A program made the translations under genes and the position numbers. Positions 36,171 through 45,902 of a stretch of 64,000 nucleotides of DNA are shown one piece after another. The stretch is from the NCBI GenBank assembly GCA_902538495.1, contig CACBFJ010000001.1, positions 115,534-179,533 on the forward strand, written 5' to 3'. A model generated the notes under the pieces. That model had not been told where the DNA came from, searched no databases, and saw only the letters and a program-made list of their open reading frames with translations. Numbering within the stretch: position 1 is the stretch's first letter; every line of letters starts with the position of its first letter. Origin of the DNA: an uncultured Pelagibacteraceae bacterium. Its GTDB lineage: Bacteria > Pseudomonadota > Alphaproteobacteria > Pelagibacterales > Pelagibacteraceae.

Positions 36171-37470
36171 ACACTAAAGGATTTCCCTCAGGTTCACCTA
36201 AAATTTTACTATCTTTCATTTTTATTTTTCCAGCTATAATAGTTGCCATTGGAGTACCCTTAAACTCAAATCCATTGAAAGGTGACCATCCACATTTACT
36301 CTCAATATTTTCATTTTTAATTTGAATTGTTCTGTTCATGTCCACCACAGTAAAATCAGCATCATAACCTTCTTTAATAAATCCTTTATTTTTTATACCA
36401 AAAATTTTAACTGGATTTTCACAAACAAGATTAATTAATTGGTTTAATGATAACTTCCCATCATTTACATGATTCAGCATCACAGGCATCAAAGTTTGAA
36501 CACCAGGCATTCCTGAAGGTGAATTGGGATATTCTTTTTCTTTATTAACTTTTAGATGTGGGGCGTGATCTGATCCAATTGTATCGTTTAAATTATTTTT
36601 AACTGCGTACCAAAATCTATCATAATGAGATTTATCTCTAATAGGAGGATTCATTTGAGCATATGTGCCAAGCTTGTCATAACAGTCTGGAGCATAAATC
36701 GTTAAATGTTGGGGAGTAATTTCAAAAGTAATGTTTCCTTTATGTTGAGATAAAAAATCAATTTCTTGCTTTGTTGATATATGAAGTACATGGGCTTTTT
36801 TGTTATATTTTTTTGCAATCCTAACAATTCTTCTTGTTGATGACATGGCACATTCCTCACTCCTCCATACTGGATGTGTATGGACATCTCCATTTTTAAT
36901 TAATTTCTTATTTACCTCTAAAATTGCCTCATCCTCTGAATGAACTGCTACAACTTTTGAGCTATTTTGAAAAACTTTATCAATATCTTTTTCATCAGCT
37001 ACTAAAAGATTTCCAGTCGACGAACCAGCAAATAGTTTTATACCACAGCACCCTTCTAAATTTTTTAATTCTGCTAATTGGCTGACATTGTCAGCAGTTG
37101 CTCCAAAATAAAAAGCGTAATTGCAGTACATTCTATTTTTTGCAAGATCTAACTTTCTTTGAAATTCTTTTATGTTTGATGTTGGAGGGTTGGTATTCGG
37201 CATTTCAAAAACAGCTGTTATACCACCTGCGACCGCGGCCCTACTTCCTGAATTTAGATCTTCAGTATCAGTTGAACCCGGTTCTCTAAAATGTGTTTGG
37301 GTATCTATGCAACCAGGTAAAACAGTTTGGTTTTTTGCATCATATGATTCTTTTGCGTCTTCAGAAATATCGCCAATCTTTAAAATTTTACCATCTTTTA
37401 CCGCAATATCCTTATTTTCTAATTGTCCGTTAATATAACATTGCCCATTTTTGATTATTAGATCTAACAT
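36163..37470 (-). CDS. pyrC: Dihydroorotase (class I-like amidohydrolase)
   Basis: The reaction is carbamoyl-aspartate to dihydroorotate in pyrimidine synthesis. The 435-residue protein has the amidohydrolase motifs CIDTQTHFREPGSTDTED, MPNTNPP, the candidate carbamylated Lys (CCGIKLFAG), His ligands VVAVHSEDE and KAHVLHIST, the catalytic Asp in IGSDHAPHLK and PSGMPGVQTLMP. The first metal-binding motif reads Q-T-H (Gln58, His60) where most members have H-x-H. Allantoinase or hydantoinase activity cannot be excluded, but the pattern is closest to DHOase. Confidence 0.85.
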   Translation of the reverse strand: MLDLIIKNGQCYINGQLENKDIAVKDGKILKIGDISEDAKESYDAKNQTVLPGCIDTQTHFREPGSTDTEDLNSGSRAAVAGGITAVFEMPNTNPPTSNIKEFQRKLDLAKNRMYCNYAFYFGATADNVSQLAELKNLEGCCGIKLFAGSSTGNLLVADEKDIDKVFQNSSKVVAVHSEDEAILEVNKKLIKNGDVHTHPVWRSEECAMSSTRRIVRIAKKYNKKAHVLHISTKQEIDFLSQHKGNITFEITPQHLTIYAPDCYDKLGTYAQMNPPIRDKSHYDRFWYAVKNNLNDTIGSDHAPHLKVNKEKEYPNSPSGMPGVQTLMPVMLNHVNDGKLSLNQLINLVCENPVKIFGIKNKGFIKEGYDADFTVVDMNRTIQIKNENIESKCGWSPFNGFEFKGTPMATIIAGKIKMKDSKILGEPEGNPLVFS

Positions 37471-37513
37471 TTATGAAAAAAGTTATTATATTAAAAATAG
37501 CTATCAATCAAAC

Positions 37514-38407
37514 ATGAATAACAGTGTTTTTATATTAAAAGACAGATCCATACTCTTTGTTAATGGCTTAGATGCTAAAAATTTTCTTCAAAATTTAATA
37601 AGTAATGACATCAATAAAGTAAATGATAGTTCTAGTTGTTTTGCGTCTTTATTAACACCTCAGGGTAAATTTCTTTATGAATTTATAATTGTAAAACATA
37701 AATTAGGTTTTTTTATTGATTGTGAAAAAACTCAATCAGAAGCGATATTTAAACAACTAAACATGTATAAACTTAGATCAAAAGTGGAGATATTAGATTT
37801 AAGTAATGAATTTGTTGTAGCAAGTTTTGGTTACGAAAAATATTTATCGATTGAGGGATCAAAAGACATATTGGGTTTTACTTTTAAATATAGGGAAGAT
37901 CCTATCATTCTAGATCCTCGGAATAAAAATTTAGGTGCACGCTTAATAATCAACTTAGAAAAACTTTACCTATCATTAAAAAAACTTGATTTAAAAGATG
38001 ATAACATCGAAAAATACTACGCTCAAAGTCACAAATTAGGAGTTGTTCCGAAATATTTGAATAAGCTACAAAATAAATTATTTGGTATTGAATGTAATTA
38101 TGCTGAACTAAATGGAATTGATTTTAAAAAAGGATGTTTTGTAGGTCAGGAAAATACAGCAAGAATAAATTTAAAAAACAAACTATCAAAAAGATTATTG
38201 CCTATTGAAATAATTGAGGGAAATTTATCAGAAGATGAAAAAGTTTTTAATAATGATGTAGAGATTGGTAAAGTATTAATTAATGACAATTACCCTTTTG
38301 CCCTAATAAAGTTTTTAGATAAAAATTTTGACAAAAATCAAGTATTTAAAAGTAAAAATGGAACTTTTAAAATTTTGGTGCCTGAGTGGCTAAATATTAA
38401 TAATTAA
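37514..38407 (+). CDS. ygfZ: YgfZ/GcvT-family folate-binding Fe-S assembly protein
   Basis: YgfZ uses a folate to support repair or assembly of certain Fe-S enzymes. The protein of about 297 residues starts NSVFILKDRSILFVNGLDAKNFLQNLISNDI and carries the signature KKGCFVGQENTARI, with the essential Cys. The ORF track begins at 37451, but the ATG at 37514 directly precedes the conserved domain and is the better start. It diverges from pyrC. Confidence 0.9.
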   Translation: MNNSVFILKDRSILFVNGLDAKNFLQNLISNDINKVNDSSSCFASLLTPQGKFLYEFIIVKHKLGFFIDCEKTQSEAIFKQLNMYKLRSKVEILDLSNEFVVASFGYEKYLSIEGSKDILGFTFKYREDPIILDPRNKNLGARLIINLEKLYLSLKKLDLKDDNIEKYYAQSHKLGVVPKYLNKLQNKLFGIECNYAELNGIDFKKGCFVGQENTARINLKNKLSKRLLPIEIIEGNLSEDEKVFNNDVEIGKVLINDNYPFALIKFLDKNFDKNQVFKSKNGTFKILVPEWLNINN

Positions 38408-40524
38408 TTTTTATTTGATAGTTTAATAAATAATCCATAATCAGGATCTTTATTGAAGAGTTCATAGTGACCATCTAAATTAATTTGAAAATTATCTAAT
38501 TCTTTATTGTGAGATAGTTTCGCTAAAGAGTCTTGAAATGTCATTGAGTATAGTGATCTTTGTGAATTTTTATAATCAAGCGCTATCACAAAATTATCAT
38601 TTTTACTGTCTTTGGCCTGATCCCTAGTATATTTTGTCATTAAAGTTAGTCCGTTATTAGAAATTAAATCAAATCCAATTCCGCCAATTATATTATGTGT
38701 AGCATTATTTATATTTTTAAAAGTATAAGCACTACCATCTGACTCGTATGAAAATTTTTGCTGAGATGACGGACTCATATCAGCATAATATTCAAAATCA
38801 AAATATGGTATCAAACTTCCAACCTTTAATTCATAAGTATTGTCCAAACTTGCACCTATTGAGGAAGTAAAATTTCCAATATATTGATCTTCAAATTTTA
38901 AGTTTAGTCCAGCTGCACCTGTTTCTGTATATTCACCAAAATGTGTTATCCCATAATTTATTTTTATCTTAGGTGTAAAATTTAATTTATTTTTTGAAAA
39001 AGTATCTCTTAAACTTAAGGATCCATATAATTGCTCACCATATCTTTCACCGTCAGTTGATGTTGAACCGCTATTATTTAATAAATCAGAATTTATAAAA
39101 CTTAATCCTAATAAGTGATCTGTAAATCTCTCTCCTCCTTTTGGTTTGCTCTCATAAAAAGTTAAACTAAATGAACTCATATCAAGCGCACTTCCAAGAT
39201 CCCCCACATCAACATCGTCACTACCAAATCTTAATGCTATTCCTCTCATAATATTATCTTCGCTTCTTTTGTCGGCTCCAAAAGTAATTGCTGAAGTATT
39301 AATATCTTTTGAGGAAGAATCAGAAGTATCTCCAATTTTACCAATACTAATTGTACCTTCGCTCCAAAAAGACCAGCTAGAATTTTGATTTAAATCGGAA
39401 GAATTATTATTAGAAAAATAAAGAGGAATTAATTCCTCTGTAAGAGAATTTAAAATTTCATTATTAAATTGAAACTTAATATTTTGGTTTGTTAAATTTA
39501 ATCTATTGCTGTTACGTCTTAACCATTCCATACGATTTAGGACTGGATAGGTTGTATGTTGAATTAATTTTTTTGCTGCCTCTGATTGGGATTCTGCCGA
39601 TGCAACATCATCTTTATTTGCTGTTGGATCAATACATTTAACTACCCCGAAACCACATGATAGATTATATTCGTGTACATCAGATGATTTATCTGTGTCA
39701 TAATCCATAATAAACATTTTGGATCCATCAGTGTTAAACGTTATACCCCATACCTGAGTAAGTTCTTCAGACGTATTATATGAACCTACATAAGTAACGG
39801 TACCAGCTAAATTAAACGGAGTAGATAAAGAATACTCATTTATTGTATCTCCTTCACCAGTTGTTATATACATTTTGGATCCATCAGAACTAAATTTTAT
39901 ACCCCGAACATCACCACCATTAGCAATTAAACCACCGCCACTTGGTGAAAAATTTTTTACTAAAGTTTCGTTAGATAAATCATACGGGCTTGAAAGTGAA
40001 TATTGAAAGACATGCCCATTACTTGCTCTATCAAGGAGATAGATATTTTTACCGTCATTACTAAAAGTTATTGCTCTTAAATTTGGAGAGCCATCTAAAG
40101 TGAAACTTTTGTTACCTTGGCTTACACAAGTTGAAATATCATAAGCAGTTGTTAATGAGTATATTTCTACATCATCGTCTCCCATGTCAGTTAAAAAAAA
40201 TTTTGTTCCATCAGAGTTAAATTCGATATTAGTGCCATCTAATGCCTCACCTCCGATATTACAAAAGGAGTTAGTTAAAAAAGTTGCTTCTGAAATATCA
40301 AAAGGAGTACTTAATGTATATTGGATCACTCTATTAGCAGAAAAACCGGCAATGAACATTCTTGTACCATCCGAGTTAAAAGTTATACCTGAGGGTGAGT
40401 TCTGGCCTTTGTCACTATTTTTTGGAACATCGATATCGTCAACAAATGACGAAACTGCTCCAAAAGCTTTAAAGCTCGTGAGAAAAAAGATTAATAATAA
40501 ACTTATAAATTTTAGCAATTTCAC
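38404..40524 (-). CDS. Beta-propeller passenger with autotransporter-like beta-barrel
   Basis: The 706-residue protein has a signal peptide (LLKFISLLLIFFLTSFKAFG). At least five propeller-type repeats follow from about residue 35 to 290, each with an F-N/S-x-D-G-[TS]-[KR]-M-[FY] strand (FNSDGTRMFIAG, FNSDGTKFFLTD, FSSDGSKMYITT, FNTDGSKMFIMD) and an SLSTPFD-type linker. The C-terminal region of about 320 residues has alternating strands and sequences like LTLMTKYTRDQAKDSKNDNFVIALDYKNSQRSLYSMTFQDSL, typical of an autotransporter barrel. It is probably anchored in the outer membrane with the propeller displayed. The ligand is unknown. Confidence 0.7.
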   Translation of the reverse strand: MKLLKFISLLLIFFLTSFKAFGAVSSFVDDIDVPKNSDKGQNSPSGITFNSDGTRMFIAGFSANRVIQYTLSTPFDISEATFLTNSFCNIGGEALDGTNIEFNSDGTKFFLTDMGDDDVEIYSLTTAYDISTCVSQGNKSFTLDGSPNLRAITFSNDGKNIYLLDRASNGHVFQYSLSSPYDLSNETLVKNFSPSGGGLIANGGDVRGIKFSSDGSKMYITTGEGDTINEYSLSTPFNLAGTVTYVGSYNTSEELTQVWGITFNTDGSKMFIMDYDTDKSSDVHEYNLSCGFGVVKCIDPTANKDDVASAESQSEAAKKLIQHTTYPVLNRMEWLRRNSNRLNLTNQNIKFQFNNEILNSLTEELIPLYFSNNNSSDLNQNSSWSFWSEGTISIGKIGDTSDSSSKDINTSAITFGADKRSEDNIMRGIALRFGSDDVDVGDLGSALDMSSFSLTFYESKPKGGERFTDHLLGLSFINSDLLNNSGSTSTDGERYGEQLYGSLSLRDTFSKNKLNFTPKIKINYGITHFGEYTETGAAGLNLKFEDQYIGNFTSSIGASLDNTYELKVGSLIPYFDFEYYADMSPSSQQKFSYESDGSAYTFKNINNATHNIIGGIGFDLISNNGLTLMTKYTRDQAKDSKNDNFVIALDYKNSQRSLYSMTFQDSLAKLSHNKELDNFQINLDGHYELFNKDPDYGLFIKLSNKN

Positions 40525-40597
40525 GAGCTATTTTTAAACCAAAAAAATATTTTATGCATCCGAGAATATAGATGATTGATGTTGAAAAAGTTACATT

Positions 40598-40683
40598 TGG
40601 TGCGGCCAGAGAGACTCGAACTCTCATGGACTAGGTCCACACGGCCCTCAACCGTGCCTGTCTACCAATTTCAGCATGGCCGC
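40598..40683 (-). tRNA. tRNA-Leu (anticodon GAG)
   Basis: The minus strand folds as a class II tRNA: acceptor GCGGCCA/TGGCCGC, D-arm with AATTGGTAGAC, anticodon stem CACGG/CCGTG around loop TTGAGGG (anticodon GAG), a long variable arm (TGGACCTAGTCCA), T-arm GAGAGTTCGAGTCTCTC and an encoded CCA tail. The G at wobble position reads CUU and CUC. Confidence 0.97.
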
Positions 40684-40694
40684 AAATATGACCC

Positions 40695-40723
40695 ACATTA
40701 AATCAATGACAAGCAGGTTTCAA
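40695..40723 (-). promoter_or_regulatory. Promoter of tRNA-Leu
   Basis: On the minus strand TTGAAA (40718-40723), a 17-base spacer and TAATGT (40695-40700) lie just upstream of the tRNA. Transcription would start near 40688, giving a leader of only about five bases before the mature 5' end. Confidence 0.55.
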
Positions 40724-40740
40724 ATTGATAAATTTTTATT

Positions 40741-41730
40741 ATGGAATTTAACCAAGAAGTAAAGCAAGCAACTGACCCTATTTACAAAAAAATATCAAAG
40801 GTAATGCCTGAAATCGAATGGTCAGTGCACGCGCCTTATATTCATAAAATTAATAAACTTAAAAAAGAAAAAAATGCAGTTATTCTTGCTCATAATTATC
40901 AAACTCCAGAAATTTATCACGGGATAGCAGATTTTTCAGCTGACTCTCTTGCATTAGCAGTTGAAGCATCAAAAACTTCTTCAGATATAATTGTAATGGC
41001 GGGTGTTCACTTTATGGCTGAAACTGCAAAGCTAATGAGTCCAAATAAAAAAGTTTTATTACCAGATATGAAAGCAGGATGTTCATTATCTTCTTCAATT
41101 ACTGGTAAAGATGTTAGATTATTAAAAGAAAAATATCCTGGTGTTCCAGTAGTTTCTTATGTCAATACTTCTGCAGATGTAAAAGCTGAAACAGATGTAT
41201 GTTGCACATCTGCAAATGCAGTCAAAATTGTAAAATCACTAGGTGTTAAAAAAGTAATTTTTCTTCCTGATGATTATTTAGCAAAATATGTTGCTTCACA
41301 AACAGATGTTGAAATAATTTCGTGGAAAGGAATTTGTATTGTGCATGATCAGTTTAATGAGAAGGAAATTATAAACATTCGAAAAAATAATCCAGGAATA
41401 AAAATTATTGCACATCCGGAATGTCCTCCTGAAGTAATTAAAGCAAGTGATTTTGCTGGATCTACATCTGGAATGATTAATTATGTGAAAAAAAACCAAC
41501 CTAAAAAAGTAATGATGGTTACTGAATGCTCTATGAGTGATAATATTCAAGTCGAGAATCCAAATGTAGAGTTTATAAGACCATGTAATATGTGCCCACA
41601 TATGAAAAAAATAACTCTACCAAAAATATTAGACTGCTTAGAAAATGAAACTGGTGAAATTATTATGGATCAAGAGACAATCAATAAAGCTAGATTGTCT
41701 GTAGAGAAAATGGTTGCTATCGGTAGATAA
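40741..41730 (+). CDS. nadA: Quinolinate synthase (4Fe-4S)
   Basis: NadA condenses iminoaspartate with dihydroxyacetone phosphate to quinolinate for NAD synthesis. The 329-residue protein shows NAVILAHNYQTPEIYHGIADFSADSLALA, the three cluster Cys in KAGCSLSSS, CCTSANA and CNMCPHMKK, and VYVNTSA-like SYVNTSADVKA, FLPDDYLA and HPECPPEV. The length is normal. It lies 6 bases upstream of nadC. The NadB oxidase gene that often accompanies this pair is not present here. Confidence 0.97.
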   Translation: MEFNQEVKQATDPIYKKISKVMPEIEWSVHAPYIHKINKLKKEKNAVILAHNYQTPEIYHGIADFSADSLALAVEASKTSSDIIVMAGVHFMAETAKLMSPNKKVLLPDMKAGCSLSSSITGKDVRLLKEKYPGVPVVSYVNTSADVKAETDVCCTSANAVKIVKSLGVKKVIFLPDDYLAKYVASQTDVEIISWKGICIVHDQFNEKEIINIRKNNPGIKIIAHPECPPEVIKASDFAGSTSGMINYVKKNQPKKVMMVTECSMSDNIQVENPNVEFIRPCNMCPHMKKITLPKILDCLENETGEIIMDQETINKARLSVEKMVAIGR

Positions 41731-41736
41731 CTTTTT

Positions 41737-42570
41737 GTGTCTCAAATAAAACTAAGTGAAAATTTTATTAAAAATACTGTCAAGCTTGCACTAAATGAAG
41801 ATTTGTATCCCTCAGGAGATATTACCTCAAGTCTTGTAAAAAATAACAAAACAATCAGAGCAAAATTAATAGCTAATGAAGATGCAATTATTGGAGGGTT
41901 ATTATTTGCGAAAAGCGCATTTTCTCTTGTTGATAAAAAAATAAAATTTATTTTGAAAAAAAAAGATGGAACTTTTGTTAAAAAGAGGTCATTGGTAGCA
42001 ACAATTCAAGGTAATGCTCAAAACATATTGATTGCAGAAAGAGTGGCTTTAAATTTTTTATCTCATATTTCAGGGATTGCGACAAAGACTAATAAGTTTG
42101 TAAAGCTGGCTGGAAAGAGGTGTAAAATATGTTGCACAAGAAAAACTATTCCAAATTTAAGAGTCATTCAAAAATATGCCGTCAAGTTAGGTGGTGGAGT
42201 CAATCATAGATTTAATCTTAGTGATGAGTTTCTTATTAAAGATAACCATGTTGCAAGCACAAATATTAAAAAATTAGTTTCTTCAGCTATTGCAAATAAA
42301 AAAGGAAGAAAAATTACTGTTGAAGTAGATAATCTCAATCAACTTAAACAAATTATTGGTTTAAAATTTGATAGGGTTTTATTTGATAATATGAATAATA
42401 AAAACTTAAAACTTGGAATTAAACTTGCAAAAAAGAATTATGAAACTGAAGCGTCTGGAAACATTAGTCTTAAAACAATTAAATCTGTCGCAAAAACTGG
42501 GGTCAACAGGGTTTCTGTTGGTAGTATAACACACAGCGCTCCAGCAATAGATTTTAAACTTGAAATTTAG
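41737..42570 (+). CDS. nadC: Nicotinate-nucleotide pyrophosphorylase (carboxylating)
   Basis: NadC converts quinolinate and PRPP to nicotinate mononucleotide. The 277-residue protein shows NEDLYPSGDITS, AERVALNFLSHISGIATKT, CTRKTIPNLRVIQKYAVKLGGGVNHRFNLSDEFLIKDNHV (PRPP and quinolinate site), VEVDNLNQ and EASGNISLKTIKSVAKTGVNRVSVGSITHSAPAID. The start codon is GTG at 41737. It forms an operon with nadA and converges on the MazG-like gene with a 4-base stop overlap. Confidence 0.96.
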   Translation: MSQIKLSENFIKNTVKLALNEDLYPSGDITSSLVKNNKTIRAKLIANEDAIIGGLLFAKSAFSLVDKKIKFILKKKDGTFVKKRSLVATIQGNAQNILIAERVALNFLSHISGIATKTNKFVKLAGKRCKICCTRKTIPNLRVIQKYAVKLGGGVNHRFNLSDEFLIKDNHVASTNIKKLVSSAIANKKGRKITVEVDNLNQLKQIIGLKFDRVLFDNMNNKNLKLGIKLAKKNYETEASGNISLKTIKSVAKTGVNRVSVGSITHSAPAIDFKLEI

Positions 42571-42938
42571 TTTATAAATTTTGTCAGGTCTGGCTTAAAA
42601 TAATTTGGCCCTTTCATTACTTTACCATGCTCATTATAAATTGGTTTTCCATTGTCATCCAATTTACTCATATTTGAGTTTTGAACCTCTTCAAAACACT
42701 TATCTAAATTAATACCAAATGCATGGCCCGCACCGTAAGTGACGTAAAGTATATCTGTTAGTGCATCTGCAACCTCTAATAAATCTTTATTGTTCATTGC
42801 CTCTGTGAGTTCGCTCAATTCCTCTTTTATTAGGTCTAGTCTTAATTTGTTGATTTTATCTGTGCTAAATGAGGGTTTATCTTTAACTTCTTGTCCAAAA
42901 GTTTTCATGAAAACTCCAACCTTACTAAAATTTGACAT
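42567..42938 (-). CDS. MazG/PRA-PH-like all-alpha NTP pyrophosphohydrolase
   Basis: The 123-residue helical protein has the acidic metal-binding pattern of the all-alpha NTP-pyrophosphatase superfamily: LIKEELSELTEAMNN (E-E-x2-E) near residue 38 and EVADALTDILYVTYG (E-x2-D) near residue 55. It probably hydrolyses a nucleoside triphosphate or a related compound. The C-terminal DNGKPIYNEHGKVMKGPNYFKPDL is shared by a phage- and bacteria-encoded subgroup. The exact substrate is unknown. Confidence 0.8.
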   Translation of the reverse strand: MSNFSKVGVFMKTFGQEVKDKPSFSTDKINKLRLDLIKEELSELTEAMNNKDLLEVADALTDILYVTYGAGHAFGINLDKCFEEVQNSNMSKLDDNGKPIYNEHGKVMKGPNYFKPDLTKFIN

Positions 42939-43004
42939 AATGCTCCTGTAAGTTTTTTAAAAATAATGTATATTCATAATAATTTATTAGTTACTAGTTA
43001 ATCA

Positions 43005-44393
43005 ATGAAATTAAGAAAAGAATTTGACAGTATAGGATCTATTAATGTTCCTAATGATAAATATTGGGGCGCATCAACTCAAAGGTCAAAGAAATATTTT
43101 GATATTGGTGAATTCCTTGTAAGACCAACGCTGATAAAATCGATAGCTATTATTAAAAAAGCAGCTGCAATAGTTCATGCAAAAGAAAAACAAATTCCAC
43201 CTAATATTTCAAAAGCAATAATAAAAGCATCAAATGAGGTAATTGCAGGAAAATTAGATGATCATTTTCCACTAAAAGTTTGGCAAACCGGTTCTGGCAC
43301 TCAAACAAACATGAATGTAAATGAGGTAATTGCTAATAGAGCTATCGAAATTTTGGGAGGGAAAAAAGGTTCAAAGAAACCTGTGCATCCCAACGATCAT
43401 GTCAATAAATCTCAGTCAACTAATGATGTATTTCCGACTGCTATGCATATTGCAATAGCTGTTGAAACGAGAAAAAGGTTATTACCAGCATTAGAACTAT
43501 TGAATAAAGATTTAAAAAAGAAAGCTTCTAAATTTAAGAAAATAATTAAAGTAGGAAGAACTCACTTACAAGACGCAACCCCTTTATCATTAGGACAAGA
43601 ATTTTCTGGCTATCAGTCACAACTACAAGACTGTATTTCAAGAATTAAAAATGCATTAAATGAAATTTACTTTTTAGCACAAGGTGGAACTGCTGTTGGA
43701 ACAGGTATCAACAGTAAAAAAGGTTTTGATAAAAAAATAATCAATCAAATAAAGAAAATTACAAAAATTCCATTTAAACCAACGAAAAATAAGTTTGCAG
43801 CATTAGCTGCTCACGATGAAATAGTGAATTTCTCGGGAACACTAAACACTACAGCAGTATGTTTAATGAAGATTGCTAATGATATTAGATTTTTAGGCTC
43901 TGGTCCAAGAGCTGGATATGGGGAATTAATCTTACCAGCCAACGAGCCAGGCTCATCAATAATGCCAGGGAAAGTAAACCCCACTCAATCAGAAGCAGTA
44001 ACTATGGTTTGTGTTAAAGTAATTGGAAATCACAATGGTATCACAATGGCCGGATCACATGGTCACTTTGAATTGAATGTATTTAAACCATTGATTGCCC
44101 ACAATATTTTACAATCGATTGATTTGTTATCTGATAGCTCAAAAAACTTTTCATTATATTGCATCAAGGGTATCAAGGCCGATAAAGTTAAAATAAGATA
44201 CTATCTTGAAAATTCTTTAATGTTAGTCACTTCGCTCGCACCAAAAATTGGGTACGATAAAGCAGCTAAAATTGCTAAATCAGCTCTAAAAAATGGAACT
44301 ACTTTAAAGTCTGAAGCTTTAAAATCAGGTTTAGTTGACGAAAAAGAATATGATAAGATTGTTGATCCGAAAAAAATGATTCACCCCGAGTAG
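43005..44393 (+). CDS. fumC: Fumarate hydratase, class II
   Basis: FumC hydrates fumarate to malate in the TCA cycle. The 462-residue protein shows [64 protein letters not shown] (catalytic His region), [18 protein letters not shown] and the superfamily signature [16 protein letters not shown]. It is normal in length. Its stop overlaps the convergent AsmA-like gene by 13 bases. Confidence 0.97.
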   Translation: MKLRKEFDSIGSINVPNDKYWGASTQRSKKYFDIGEFLVRPTLIKSIAIIKKAAAIVHAKEKQIPPNISKAIIKASNEVIAGKLDDHFPLKVWQTGSGTQTNMNVNEVIANRAIEILGGKKGSKKPVHPNDHVNKSQSTNDVFPTAMHIAIAVETRKRLLPALELLNKDLKKKASKFKKIIKVGRTHLQDATPLSLGQEFSGYQSQLQDCISRIKNALNEIYFLAQGGTAVGTGINSKKGFDKKIINQIKKITKIPFKPTKNKFAALAAHDEIVNFSGTLNTTAVCLMKIANDIRFLGSGPRAGYGELILPANEPGSSIMPGKVNPTQSEAVTMVCVKVIGNHNGITMAGSHGHFELNVFKPLIAHNILQSIDLLSDSSKNFSLYCIKGIKADKVKIRYYLENSLMLVTSLAPKIGYDKAAKIAKSALKNGTTLKSEALKSGLVDEKEYDKIVDPKKMIHPE

Positions 44394-45868
44394 CTACTGA
44401 AGAAGTTATTTACAAAATTTTTGAAAGAAATTTTATTAGAAAACTTTTTTTCAGTTGAGTTAAAGTTATCAAGGAATCCATTTAGTTTATCATTAGACTT
44501 GTTATCAACTTTTACATTATCAAAATTAAATTTATTTTTGTTAAAATTGTATACAAAATCTAATTCAAGTTTATTTATTTTTTTTCGGTGAATCTTTTTT
44601 ATTTGAAATGATTTATAAAAATTGTCAATATTATTTGCATTAATGATAAGTTTTCCAATTAAAAAAATTTCATCCTGATCATAATTAAGTATCCCCTCTT
44701 TAAGATTAATTTCTAGATCATCCTTCCACATTATTCGTGATTTTGAAAAAGTTATATTTCCTTGATCTAAATTGAGCTTTAATTTTAGATCATTCAAATA
44801 ATCAATGTTTGTAAGGTTCTTTACATTTAAATCAATATTCACATTTAAATTTTGGTTATTAAGAATTTCTGATTTAAATAGTTCTATAAGTAATGAATCA
44901 TTTTTTAAAATATCTTTCGCACTTATTCCATCATAATTAAAAGATGCTTTTAAGTAAAATGGTTTGAAATCAAAATATCCATTAAATTTTTTTTTATCAA
45001 CAGATGAAAAGTTTAAAGAATTATTATTAATTTCGTAAAAAAGAGACTCATTTTTATTAACAAACATTAAGTCTAATTTACCTTTTCTTATTAAATCTTC
45101 ATAATTTGTATTACTTTCAATATTTAATCCAATTTTTTTTGAATTAAATTTTATAGAAAAGTTCTTCTGAAATTTATTATTTTTAAGATTAATAGTATAT
45201 GGAACATTGAAAATTTCATTTTTTGAAATCAACACATTCTCTAAATTGTACGAGTCAAAATAAAATTTACTATTACTAATTTTATTTAAAAATAATAATT
45301 CTTCATCTAAATTTTCAAAAAATATATTACTTTTTTTAAAAATTATTTTGTTTTCGTTAGGTTCCATTTTAAGAAGCTTTTCAAAAAAAAGTAAGTCACT
45401 TTTATTTAAATTGAAATCTGTTTTATTTAAAACTAAATCTTTTATCTCTAATTCGTCTATAGAAAAAAGATTACTAAAATCAATAAATGCTTTAAAATTT
45501 TCAACTTTTCCTATTACTCTTTCATTATTTACAATTGATAAATTTTTACTTGTGAAATGAGGTTTAGGTAATAAACCATATCTGATTTTTTTATTAAACT
45601 TTATATGAAAATCGTATTTTTTTTGAATTTGATTCTTTATTTCAACTTGGGCTATATCTTTATCATATAAAGTTGGTAACAAAAAATAGCTCAGTGTCAA
45701 AATAAAAACTGCTGACAAGCTAAAAAAAACTCTATTATTAGCAAGAATATTGTTTTTTTTGGAATATGTTTTAATAAAATTTAATTTGCTAAAATAGCTT
45801 TCTAATGAGTTATTTATTGATACAAATCTTTGCTTAAATTTTTTAGAAATTAAATTTATTTTATTCAT
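44381..45868 (-). CDS. AsmA-like envelope protein
   Basis: The 495-residue protein has a cytoplasmic N-terminus, one membrane anchor ([22 protein letters not shown], about residues 45-66) and a long beta-rich periplasmic region. The start of that region, [36 protein letters not shown], resembles the AsmA N-terminal motif. AsmA-like proteins are implicated in phospholipid movement to the outer membrane. The sequence is very Asn/Lys-rich and fast evolving, so confidence comes mainly from architecture. Its start is 35 bases from the divergent uvrD. Confidence 0.65.
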   Translation of the reverse strand: MNKINLISKKFKQRFVSINNSLESYFSKLNFIKTYSKKNNILANNRVFFSLSAVFILTLSYFLLPTLYDKDIAQVEIKNQIQKKYDFHIKFNKKIRYGLLPKPHFTSKNLSIVNNERVIGKVENFKAFIDFSNLFSIDELEIKDLVLNKTDFNLNKSDLLFFEKLLKMEPNENKIIFKKSNIFFENLDEELLFLNKISNSKFYFDSYNLENVLISKNEIFNVPYTINLKNNKFQKNFSIKFNSKKIGLNIESNTNYEDLIRKGKLDLMFVNKNESLFYEINNNSLNFSSVDKKKFNGYFDFKPFYLKASFNYDGISAKDILKNDSLLIELFKSEILNNQNLNVNIDLNVKNLTNIDYLNDLKLKLNLDQGNITFSKSRIMWKDDLEINLKEGILNYDQDEIFLIGKLIINANNIDNFYKSFQIKKIHRKKINKLELDFVYNFNKNKFNFDNVKVDNKSNDKLNGFLDNFNSTEKKFSNKISFKNFVNNFFSSYSG

Positions 45869-45902
45869 TATTTTTTGACCAACTTATAATAAATTATATT
45901 AA

